Part shown: positions 53,345 through 61,254 of the stretch, in pieces | Position numbering within the stretch: the first letter of the stretch is position 1 | How the letters are laid out: every line of letters begins with the position of its first letter | Assembly: GCA_021787595.1 (NCBI GenBank) | Contig: JAJYLQ010000015.1 | Span: forward strand, 44,665 to 108,664 | DNA length: 64,000 nucleotides | Origin: Chloroflexota bacterium | Lineage (GTDB): Bacteria > Chloroflexota > Anaerolineae > Anaerolineales > Villigracilaceae | Direction: 5' to 3' | Translations under genes and position numbers: made by a program | The notes under the pieces: model-generated | Databases searched by the model: none | What the model was told of the DNA's origin: nothing | Seen by the model: the letters and a program-made list of their open reading frames with translations, nothing else

Positions 53345-55174
53345 CTATGGTGCGCGTACTTCAAAGTTGTCAAAATCAAAGGTTGGAGTATCGCCTTTAT
53401 TTACGTCCATCATAATACCGACGTCACCGCTTGCATGTTGGCTGTTGTTCAACGAATCCACCAGTTGATCATTGATATAGAATTCAAAATAACTCCCTTT
53501 AGCGCCTATGGCCAATCTATTCACCTGCCCTGGCTGAATGGCAGTGGCAGAGGTGGGACCCAGCAAAACCGTCCAACCGTTGTTATCGGAATGCGACATC
53601 ACGGAGTAGTTTTGGCTGTCACATACTTTAAAGGTGTAATAATTAAAACCGCTGCCTCGAAACCATAAGCCATAACAATCAGAGTTGGGGCCGCTGGTCT
53701 GTTGTACGTCTATACTTGCATAAAAGTCTGTCAGAGAGCCGGTGGGTTTGGGCCAATCCCAATGTACAAAGCCGCTCGGTGACTGCTGTACGTTCCAAAT
53801 CAATTTCCCATTGGTTATTTGTGAATTCCCTGTCCAAAGATCAGTCGCGACATCGCCAGTAGCCCAACCGTTACTATTATCAATGAATGGTTCACTTAGT
53901 ATGAGATTCCATGATGTGTAAGAGCTTAGCGGCGCCTCTGCGGTGGCAGTTGCATCGGCATTTGCAGTGCCGATCGCATTGATCTGTGCGATGGCCGTCT
54001 CTGTGGATTCGGCGTTGGCAGTGTCCGTTGCGTTCGCCTGTGCAATAGCCATCTCTGTGGATTCGGCGTTGGCGGTGTTCATTACGTTCACCTGCACTAT
54101 CGCAATCCCTGTCGCTTCTGCATTTGCCTGCGCTTGTTGTGACGCAAAATTAAACAGTGAGGTTGCGCCACAAACTAGCAGAATAAAAATCAACAAAATA
54201 GAGCCCATTACTATCCATGCCGTTCGAGACGATCGCCTGGATAGATTTGTCTGACCCTGGTTGTTTGTTTGACCTGGCGCTGAGGCAGGGCCAGTTTGGG
54301 ATGACCGAGTCGCTTGGGACCGATGCGCGCCAATCACTGTTTCCAGAGCGACCAACAGCTCCAACGTGTTGGAATAACGCGCCGCAGGGTTTTTATTGAG
54401 GCAGCGAAGGACGATCTCTTCAAGTTGAGCAGAAATTGCCGGGTTGTATCCTCTGGGCGATGGCGATTCTAAATAAACTTGTTCCCAGCGGATCTTCTCG
54501 CTGGTGCTTCCCGTCGTGCGCGCATTTTCTCCAGTAAAAGGCCTTTCGCCGCCAGTCAGCATTTCGAATAAAACCACTCCCAACGCATATATGTCTGTTT
54601 GGGGAGTTGGATTTTCGCCGCGCGCCTGTTCGGGCGCCATATAAGCCGGCGTCCCCGCACCGACCATGGTCATGGTGGACGCGGATTCGGTCATGCGGGA
54701 AATACCAAAATCGGAGACCAGCACCGTGCCATTGGCATGGATCATGATGTTGGCGGGCTTGACATCGCAATGCACAAAGCCAGATTGATGCGCATAATGC
54801 AAAGCCGAACAGACCGGACGCATGATCTCCAGGATTCGCTGAGTCGGAAAAGGGGCCTTCAGCCGATGGATCTCTTTCCTGAGAGTTGACCCTTCTATGT
54901 AATCCATCAGAAGGAATGCAAGGTCACCATCTTCTTCAAGTCCATAGAAGCGCACGATATTGGGATGCTGCAACCGTTCAAGGGTTTGGGCCTCGCGCTT
55001 GAACCGGCGCAGGAAAACATTATCCTCTGCAAGGTCCTCATGCAAAACTTTCATGGCGAGGTAAGCGGTGCGGCGTTGATCCCAAACCTTATAAACATCC
55101 GCCATACCGCCGCGCCCGAGGAAGGTCTCCGCTCGATAACGGTTTGCAAGAGTTTGACCGACAAATGCGCTCAT
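53345..55174 (-). CDS. Transmembrane Ser/Thr kinase with Ala-rich repeats and concanavalin-like ectodomain
   Basis: The protein has 609 residues. The kinase domain (12-280) has GRGGMADVY, Lys42, HCD 135-137 (Asp137) and DFG 155-157. A membrane helix is at 318-341. Just outside it, residues 350-413 are 18-residue repeats with the pattern ANAxATxxA, probably a rigid helical stalk. The C-terminus (420-609) resembles a concanavalin-like beta-sandwich (LILSEPFIDNSNGWATG at the start, DCYGLWFRGSGFNYYTF in the core). Such domains are typical for glycan recognition. It starts 3 bases after the preceding kinase ends and 8 before the next. Confidence 0.92.
   Translation of the reverse strand: MSAFVGQTLANRYRAETFLGRGGMADVYKVWDQRRTAYLAMKVLHEDLAEDNVFLRRFKREAQTLERLQHPNIVRFYGLEEDGDLAFLLMDYIEGSTLRKEIHRLKAPFPTQRILEIMRPVCSALHYAHQSGFVHCDVKPANIMIHANGTVLVSDFGISRMTESASTMTMVGAGTPAYMAPEQARGENPTPQTDIYALGVVLFEMLTGGERPFTGENARTTGSTSEKIRWEQVYLESPSPRGYNPAISAQLEEIVLRCLNKNPAARYSNTLELLVALETVIGAHRSQATRSSQTGPASAPGQTNNQGQTNLSRRSSRTAWIVMGSILLIFILLVCGATSLFNFASQQAQANAEATGIAIVQVNVMNTANAESTEMAIAQANATDTANAESTETAIAQINAIGTANADATATAEAPLSSYTSWNLILSEPFIDNSNGWATGDVATDLWTGNSQITNGKLIWNVQQSPSGFVHWDWPKPTGSLTDFYASIDVQQTSGPNSDCYGLWFRGSGFNYYTFKVCDSQNYSVMSHSDNNGWTVLLGPTSATAIQPGQVNRLAIGAKGSYFEFYINDQLVDSLNNSQHASGDVGIMMDVNKGDTPTFDFDNFEVRAP
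53936..54127 (-). repeat. In-frame 54-base repeats encoding an Ala-rich stalk
   Basis: Three full units and one partial unit of 18 residues each (ANAEATGIA, ANAESTEMA, ANAESTETA, ANADATATA). Bases are well conserved between units. The period corresponds to about five helical turns, which suits a continuous stalk outside the membrane. Confidence 0.8.
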
Positions 55175-55177
55175 AAA

Positions 55178-56896
55178 TCACTGCTTTGTAACAAGGATTT
55201 TGACTATGCCTGGAGGGCCAGAGCTGCCTATAACCTGTAAATAATAAACGCCGGTGTATGGTAGCGAATAAAATCCAAGCGATGAAAAATCTGACCTCAG
55301 AACAGCTTCCTTATCATTCAGCAGCCTCATTTGGACTGGAAAACGATCAGGATTAATGGAAACACGGTCTCCTTGCCCACCGCGAAATGCCCATAATTCT
55401 GTGCCTTGAGCGGGATTAACATCAATCGTTTGACCATATTGGATCATGGACGCATTAAGAGTCGTCGCACTCTGAAATGTCGGGATATTAATTTGAATAT
55501 TTTGCGTTTGATTCCGGAACAACACAGAGAATAACAAGAAATACGCCAACGCTGCCGTTCCAAGAATAGCCAGCCTCAAACCTGAAGCCAATTTCTTCTT
55601 GGGCTTGCCCTTGTCCTCCAGTGTGAACCTTTTCTTTTCAGATTTTCCTCCACTTATGAGTTGTATGTGACTCGATAATATTGGGAAAAGGTCATACGGA
55701 TCATCATGCTCTGGGTCCAATAGTCGCGCCTGATTGAGATCGCTCAATCCTGTTACCAGCGTTTCATATCCTCGAAGATAAAACTTATTCGCTTCGGCCG
55801 CCTTAAGCGTAAATGCTTTTTGAGCATTTACCAGCAGATCTGCCACATCCCGATAAGTTGCGTCAAGACTCGGAATCTCTCCACATAACTGAACCGCTCG
55901 TTTTAAAACCTGGGTATCAGGGGCCAAGCGCAGAGTTTCTTGAAGGGAAGTGTAGAGAGATTCCAATTTCCTGGCCCGTATAACTTTCTGATCCTCAGAG
56001 GGATGAAGTCTAACCGCCTCGAGCCATTGATTCACATAAACAGGTTTTACTGAACCGTCTTGGTCCAAGCTTGCCTGGAATTCTGCTACGGACCTAAAAC
56101 GGTCCTCAGGCCTTTTAGCCAAGGCTTTCAGGATAACTCTTTCTGTGGCATCCCGGATATTAGGGTTTAATTGACGCGGAGATGGCGGCTGTTTGTTCAA
56201 TTGTTCCCAACGAATTCGTTCATTCCGCGAAGTGCTTGTATCCGATTTTGCTTCTTCCCCCTCAAAGGGCCGTTCCAGCGTCAGCATTTCGTAAAGGGTG
56301 ATTCCCAGCGCATAAATATCAGTGCGGCTTCCCAGCTTCTCGCCGCGAATCTGTTCAGGAGCCATGTACGCAGGCGTGCCAGGAGTCGAGTATGTAGCTG
56401 TAGATGACTCGGCCACACGCGAGATGCCAAAATCGGACAGGACGACTCGCCCTTCGCTGGCAATAAATATGTTTGCTGGCTTTACATCACAATGAAATAC
56501 CCCCTCTTTGTGTGCGTAGGACAATGCACGGCAGACGGGTTCCATGACGCCCAAGGTCTCACCGAGGGTCAGTGGTTGCGAACGCTCCAAAAGAACGCGT
56601 CTCAATACCTGTCCATCGATATACTCCATAACCAGAAAGGATAAATTGCCATTCGTTTCAAAGCCATACAGACGGACGATATTGGGGTGCTGAAGTGAGG
56701 AAAGGATTTGCGCTTCCCTCTCGAAGCGGCGTCGGGAGGCGCGGTCCTCAGAAAGATCCTCGCGAAGGAATTTCAGCGCAACAGGGATATCACGCCGAAG
56801 ATCTTGAGCTTGATATACTTCCGCCATTCCACCGCGGCCAATAAAGGCATCAACCTTATAGCGACTATTCAACATTTGCCCGCTTAAGTTTGCCAT
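55178..56896 (-). CDS. Transmembrane Ser/Thr kinase with helical linker and PPC-like ectodomain
   Basis: The protein has 572 residues. The kinase domain (12-275) has GRGGMAEVY, Lys42, HCD 135-137 (Asp137) and DFG 155-157. This is the most divergent catalytic domain of the membrane kinases (VALKFLRE in place of LAMKVLHE). A helical, TPR-like region (300-425) and a basic stretch precede the membrane helix (about 440-460). The ectodomain (465-572) resembles the bacterial pre-peptidase C-terminal type (QTIDVNPAQGTELWAFRGG at its start, GVYYLQVIGSSG near its end). It follows an FHA gene by 12 bases. Confidence 0.9.
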   Translation of the reverse strand: MANLSGQMLNSRYKVDAFIGRGGMAEVYQAQDLRRDIPVALKFLREDLSEDRASRRRFEREAQILSSLQHPNIVRLYGFETNGNLSFLVMEYIDGQVLRRVLLERSQPLTLGETLGVMEPVCRALSYAHKEGVFHCDVKPANIFIASEGRVVLSDFGISRVAESSTATYSTPGTPAYMAPEQIRGEKLGSRTDIYALGITLYEMLTLERPFEGEEAKSDTSTSRNERIRWEQLNKQPPSPRQLNPNIRDATERVILKALAKRPEDRFRSVAEFQASLDQDGSVKPVYVNQWLEAVRLHPSEDQKVIRARKLESLYTSLQETLRLAPDTQVLKRAVQLCGEIPSLDATYRDVADLLVNAQKAFTLKAAEANKFYLRGYETLVTGLSDLNQARLLDPEHDDPYDLFPILSSHIQLISGGKSEKKRFTLEDKGKPKKKLASGLRLAILGTAALAYFLLFSVLFRNQTQNIQINIPTFQSATTLNASMIQYGQTIDVNPAQGTELWAFRGGQGDRVSINPDRFPVQMRLLNDKEAVLRSDFSSLGFYSLPYTGVYYLQVIGSSGPPGIVKILVTKQ

Positions 56897-56908
56897 GACT
56901 ACCCCGCA

Positions 56909-57697
56909 TTACACATAGAAAATAAGAATAGTTTCGCCAATCTTGATCTGGTCTCCAGGATGAAGGCGGGTGGCGGGCGTTGATCGTCCATTTACAAATG
57001 TACCAGCCGCGCTGTTTTGATCCTGAATGAACCAAGCCCCCTGTGCGTAACGAATACGGGCGTGCCGGCGCGAGACGCGCGGGTCCGCCAGCTGCAATTG
57101 ACTATCACTGGCCCGGCCGATAATAAAATCGCCTGAAAGAGGAATGATGGATCCGGACTGACTGCCTCGCGCAACTTCCAGGCGCGCCCCGGCGGATTGT
57201 GTATGAACAGGCGCCTGACCTGAAAAAGGGGATGCCGGCGTTCTTTGGAAGGATTGTCCTGCAAAGGGCACGAATTGGAGGAAAAGCCCAACCCCGGCTA
57301 CGCCATATCCGAGAACAAGGATAAAAGCGCCAATCCCAAGCGATAAAAACGGGCTTACATAATCGTAGCCAGCCCCCAGTTTCGATGTCCAGCTCACGGC
57401 CGTGAAAAGCAAAATTAAAAGGATCAGCACGCCCAAACCCAACCCCGCGGCTTCGCCAATTAAAAAGAGAGACTTCTGATTTTCGCTGTTTGGCGGAAGA
57501 AAGGACAGAATCAACGCTGCGATCGCACCGATGAGTATCAGATAAAGCGAGACCAGATTTCCTCCCAAGCTCGCCGCGTCAGACAAGCTAAAGCCCGCCC
57601 CAAATCCAAAGGCCGAAACAGAGATGATCGGCAGGAAGAATCCTATGATGACCAATGCCGAGCCACCTACGACAAACCATTTTGCATTCTGACGCAT
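56909..57697 (-). CDS. Four-helix membrane protein with C-terminal FHA
   Basis: The protein has 262 residues. Four hydrophobic segments (10-28, 48-68, 78-100, 118-142) are followed by a Pro-rich linker and FHA (about 180-260), with GRASDSQL, SRRHARI and GTFVNG. There is no ectodomain. The FHA is cytoplasmic and can bind phosphothreonine. The gene leads directly into the kinase 12 bases downstream, so this FHA and that kinase are probably partners. A gap of 243 bases separates it from the next gene upstream. Confidence 0.87.
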   Translation of the reverse strand: MRQNAKWFVVGGSALVIIGFFLPIISVSAFGFGAGFSLSDAASLGGNLVSLYLILIGAIAALILSFLPPNSENQKSLFLIGEAAGLGLGVLILLILLFTAVSWTSKLGAGYDYVSPFLSLGIGAFILVLGYGVAGVGLFLQFVPFAGQSFQRTPASPFSGQAPVHTQSAGARLEVARGSQSGSIIPLSGDFIIGRASDSQLQLADPRVSRRHARIRYAQGAWFIQDQNSAAGTFVNGRSTPATRLHPGDQIKIGETILIFYV

Positions 57698-57911
57698 GGC
57701 AACCTCCTCTTCATAAACTTTGGCTCTTCGGTGTCCAACGAGAAAAGCCAGAACTCTCCGCAGACGCAGACATCTTGCTCAAAGAGTATTTCAAGAAATT
57801 AATTTATGCGTAATCTCAAACCGCATCGTTTTTTATGGCCGCCACAAGCCGCTCCAACAGGGATTGAAGAACACAACTTCGCTGGCGAGCGGCTCTGGAC
57901 AGGGGCTGTTG

Positions 57912-57939
57912 AGCAAAATAAAATCAACCGATTGATCGG
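57912..57939 (-). terminator. Weak hairpin with T-rich run after an FHA gene
   Basis: A ccgat-tg-atcgg stem (57928-57939) lies just after the FHA stop codon, followed on the minus strand by a T-rich stretch. The stem is only 5 bases, so termination would be partial at best. Confidence 0.3.
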
Positions 57940-57940
57940 C

Positions 57941-58633
57941 TCATTTTTTTGTTGCTTTCTTGGCGCTGGAACTTCTGGAATTCTCGGCACTGCGGGAAGC
58001 CCTTCGCTTTGGCTTTGACTCAAGGAGCTTTACCACAAAGATTGTGTCTCCGATCTTGACCAGATCGTTTTCCTCCAGAAGCGTGGCTTGGCGGATCTTC
58101 TTGCCGTTCACGTACGTCCCGTTGGAGGAGCCGAAATCCCAGACAATGAACTGGTCGCCTTCCATGGTGAACTTGGCATGAGAACCGGAAACCTTCGGAT
58201 CATCCAGGATCAAATCGCCTTCCTTGCGGCCCACGATTGTTCCATGGCGGATCGGATAATAACGGCCGCGGCGGGGTCCTTCTTTCACCCAAAGAATGCC
58301 AAGCGGTACGGTGACGGGTGCTTCCAGTTCGGTGACATCCTCGCGGCTGGCGCGTCCCAATTCGGTTTCCTCATCCTCTTCCATATCCAGAATGCCGCGC
58401 TTGGAACGCGCTCGTGGAACTTCGGTCTCGCCCTCCTCCTCGAACGTGCCGGGCGGCATGGTAGGCGCAGTCTCCTGGCCGTAGCTTCCTCCGCCTCGCA
58501 AGTCGGTGACCATATCATCGTCACTAAGGGGGGTGGGGGGCATGGGCCGCGGCGACGCATCCTGCGCATGTGGCGGCGGATAAGGACAGGTGATCTCATC
58601 ATAAGGCCCGTGTACAGGGCAAACTCCTGGCAT
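57941..58633 (-). CDS. Soluble FHA protein with repeated acidic threonine motifs
   Basis: The protein has 230 residues and no membrane segment. A small Cys/His cluster lies at the N-terminus (C5, H8, C16). The central region (36-105) holds four acidic Thr motifs: VTDL (Thr43), ETEV (Thr70), ETEL (Thr90) and VTEL (Thr101). These look like kinase target sites comparable to those in GarA/OdhI proteins. FHA occupies about 112-205, with GRKEGD, GSHAK and NGTYVNG. The tail is Lys/Ser-rich. By analogy, phosphorylation of one Thr by a kinase in the island could lock the FHA onto it and switch off other contacts. That is an inference. The regulated partner is unknown. Confidence 0.88.
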   Translation of the reverse strand: MPGVCPVHGPYDEITCPYPPPHAQDASPRPMPPTPLSDDDMVTDLRGGGSYGQETAPTMPPGTFEEEGETEVPRARSKRGILDMEEDEETELGRASREDVTELEAPVTVPLGILWVKEGPRRGRYYPIRHGTIVGRKEGDLILDDPKVSGSHAKFTMEGDQFIVWDFGSSNGTYVNGKKIRQATLLEENDLVKIGDTIFVVKLLESKPKRRASRSAENSRSSSAKKATKK

Positions 58634-58697
58634 GTCATTTCTCCTTTTTGATTAAAAATGATGCAGCGATCGGCAGATCGGCAAGTTGAATTCGATC

Positions 58698-59492
58698 CTA
58701 ACGCTGCCCGGTTACAAAGCGGACAACTGTATCATCTCCAAACTGAATTTCATCGTCTGAAGCCAGCATGACAGGCTGACGCACAACATGACCATTCAAG
58801 CGCGTGCCAGTCCTGCTTCCAAGATCAACGAGGCGAAAGTGGCCATTCTCTTCCATGATTTTTGCATGGCTTCTGCTCACCGTCGCATCACCAGTCAGGC
58901 AGATATCGTTTTGGGCAGAGCGTCCGACCGTGGTCAAACCCTGATTGAGTTGGTGATCGCCATGGGAAGAAACCAGCCAGGCGTGCGCTTTGGGCACTCT
59001 TTTCTCTATGCGGCTCCCGCCACCTTCATAATGAGGTTCGGACTGCCGTATAGGAGGAGCCGGCGGCGAAACAAAACTCACCGGCTGGGCGGGCGGGGTA
59101 TCGTAAGGACACTTCCCCAGGATCGCCTCGTAAACATGTCCGTTGGGGCAGCCGACCATGCCCTGGTATGTGACGAAGTAGCCAATGGCCAGCACGATGG
59201 GCAGAATGCCTCCCAGCACACCCAGATAGAAAATGGGTTCCGAGAAAGGCGCCAGCGGAGAGGTGGTTGGAGCAAGCGGATCCACCGTGAAGCGATACAG
59301 GATGGCTGGCAAAAGAAGGGCGGCTGTCAGGATGGCACCCATGCGCCATCCCAGAGCCGGCAGTCGGCGATTGGCGCTATCATACAGCAGCCAGATCACT
59401 GCGATGAGCGCTAGGAGCAGGAAGATGAACCAGCCTCCCAAGCCGCTCAAGCCGTAATAGAACCATTCGAAGAACGAGTTTGTTGCAACCAT
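58698..59492 (-). CDS. Membrane protein with zinc-knuckle-like motif and FHA
   Basis: The protein has 264 residues. Three hydrophobic segments (17-37, 50-67 and 85-108) are followed by a CPNGHVYEAILGKCPYD motif (about 114-130), which resembles a small metal-binding knuckle. A Pro-rich linker leads to FHA (about 175-260) with GRSAQND, SRSHAK and GTRLNG. The domain lies in the cytoplasm by topology. It is located between the PP2C gene and the soluble FHA gene. The CP-x-GH motif also occurs in the N-terminus of the soluble FHA protein as CPVHG, which hints at a common metal or partner. Confidence 0.83.
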   Translation of the reverse strand: MVATNSFFEWFYYGLSGLGGWFIFLLLALIAVIWLLYDSANRRLPALGWRMGAILTAALLLPAILYRFTVDPLAPTTSPLAPFSEPIFYLGVLGGILPIVLAIGYFVTYQGMVGCPNGHVYEAILGKCPYDTPPAQPVSFVSPPAPPIRQSEPHYEGGGSRIEKRVPKAHAWLVSSHGDHQLNQGLTTVGRSAQNDICLTGDATVSRSHAKIMEENGHFRLVDLGSRTGTRLNGHVVRQPVMLASDDEIQFGDDTVVRFVTGQR

Positions 59493-59540
59493 TTTGCCTC
59501 CTTATAAAGAATTGATTTGATATCAAACGAGACCACAGCA

Positions 59541-61244
59541 TCATTGTCCAGACCCATTAGCAACCCATAGTCCGGGTGAAGTACAAGCCTCTTGCGAAGG
59601 AACTGGCATTACTAGCCAATAATAAGACTGTAGAACGGGAGCACCATTATAAATATTCAATGGAATTTTACTTAGGCAACTCTTAGGCTCGGAATTGACA
59701 TCAACTTCACAACGATAATAGATAGAGGTCTGTTTATATGGCAGGCTAAATTTGCCGAGGTAATTAGTAATTCCCAAGCCTGCATTATCCCCTGCGTAAA
59801 CAATGCAAAGTCCTGGCTGCCCAGATGTGGGTGTTACTATTGTAGGTGTTGCAATCACAGTTGATACTGTACCGGGAGTTACAATGGTAAGAATTGGAAT
59901 AGGAGGTGGCGTAGTAGTAAAAGATACCAAGCCACTATATAACCATCCTTTAATTCCATCGGGCGCCTCAACAAAGAACCATTGTCCAGATTGAACTTGC
60001 CCTAGAACGTTCATGAGAGCGCCCGGAGAATATCGTTGTAGCGGCTCAGAATCATTGGAAGGAAGTTTGTGCAGACGGACAGGTTCACTTTTGACCATTG
60101 CTAATGCAGTGGAACTAAACATTGTAGGCATAGGTGTATCCGGGACAATAGCTGTTGCAGTGCCCGTTGGTTCAGGAGTCAGCATGGGAGTATTTGTAGG
60201 TAATGATGGAATGGATGTAGCCGGCACGCTGAACGGGTAAATTCCGAACTTGGGAAGAACAATTACTGCGCCCGAACCTAAACCAATCACGATAATTATC
60301 GTCGCGGCAAGGATACCTATAAACAAATTCACATCTTTCTGCCGCCTAGCTAGGCGGTTCTTCGGTTTGTTTCTCCAAGCAGCATTCGTGAGGAGAGGCG
60401 TTTGTGGTTCAGTCTGCATTGTTTCCATCGCAGCCCAGTTCAAGGGCGGCTGAGGCCGTTGCGGTATTTGAATGGCGGGTTGCTCGGCAATCCCTACCGG
60501 TTCAAAAGCGATCACGATCACCGATACATTGTCCGCCCCGCCGCGTTTATTGGCGTATTGAATTAACTTCCCGGCAATCTCCTGCGGTGAGCCTTGCGCG
60601 GTCATTTCAGTAATCTGCTGACGCATTGCATAGCGTGTCAGGCCATCGGTGCAGAGCAAAACCTTGTCGCCCGGCTGGAGCGTAATCGGGTCATAGACCT
60701 GAACATGCACTTCAGCCTCTCCGCCAACACTGCGCGTCAGGCGATTCTTGACTTTGGAAGCCTGCGCTTCTGCCTCCGTCATTTCGCCAGTTGCCATCAT
60801 TTCACCGACGATGCTATGATCGCGGGTGATCTGAGTCGCTTCGCCACTGTGGATCAAGTATGCACGGCTGTCGCCCACATTGGCAACCATGAGCGTGTTC
60901 CCTCGAACGACGGCAGCCACCATCGTAGTTGCCATGCGCGTCACGCGCTCACTTTGCTCGGCATAACCAAATATGTCTTCGTTAACTTGACTGATCGCTT
61001 TCCGTAAGCGATCCGCCGGCTCCAGGCTCGTTAGCTGATAATACTCGTACAATACTTTGTCGGCTGCATACTGACTGGCGCGCTCTCCCTTGGATGCGCC
61101 TCCGACTCCATCCGCGACAATGTAGAGGCACCCGCTGGCCTGAAGCTCTTTCGGATCTGTTGGCTCAAATGATGCGACGTAATCTTCATTATTCTTGCGT
61201 TTGCGACCCACGTCGCTTAGTTTGGCAGATAGAAGTTTGGGCAC
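59541..61244 (-). CDS. PP2C-type Ser/Thr phosphatase, membrane-anchored, with SH3-like ectodomain
   Basis: The start chosen is the GTG at 61244, with AAGGAT six bases upstream and 10 bases after the preceding stop. An ATG at 61289 would overlap the VWA gene. The 567 residues begin with a PP2C domain (1-245): KNNED (about 18-21), VADGVGG (43-49), VANVGDSRAY, LLCTDGLT and GGADNVSVI, so the metal-binding Asp set is present. A membrane helix lies at about 308-330. The extracellular part has a Thr/Pro linker, an SH3b-like domain (about 390-450, with SGQWFFVEAPDGIKGWLY) and a Cys-containing end. It is the only phosphatase in the window and should reverse the action of the ten kinases. Confidence 0.93.
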   Translation of the reverse strand: MPKLLSAKLSDVGRKRKNNEDYVASFEPTDPKELQASGCLYIVADGVGGASKGERASQYAADKVLYEYYQLTSLEPADRLRKAISQVNEDIFGYAEQSERVTRMATTMVAAVVRGNTLMVANVGDSRAYLIHSGEATQITRDHSIVGEMMATGEMTEAEAQASKVKNRLTRSVGGEAEVHVQVYDPITLQPGDKVLLCTDGLTRYAMRQQITEMTAQGSPQEIAGKLIQYANKRGGADNVSVIVIAFEPVGIAEQPAIQIPQRPQPPLNWAAMETMQTEPQTPLLTNAAWRNKPKNRLARRQKDVNLFIGILAATIIIVIGLGSGAVIVLPKFGIYPFSVPATSIPSLPTNTPMLTPEPTGTATAIVPDTPMPTMFSSTALAMVKSEPVRLHKLPSNDSEPLQRYSPGALMNVLGQVQSGQWFFVEAPDGIKGWLYSGLVSFTTTPPPIPILTIVTPGTVSTVIATPTIVTPTSGQPGLCIVYAGDNAGLGITNYLGKFSLPYKQTSIYYRCEVDVNSEPKSCLSKIPLNIYNGAPVLQSYYWLVMPVPSQEACTSPGLWVANGSGQ

Positions 61245-61254
61245 AGCAAAATCC

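Noticed and set aside
57698..57940. Small plus-strand frames in the gap between two FHA genes
   Set aside because: They are short and have no domain or good ribosome-binding site. The gap looks non-coding apart from a weak hairpin.
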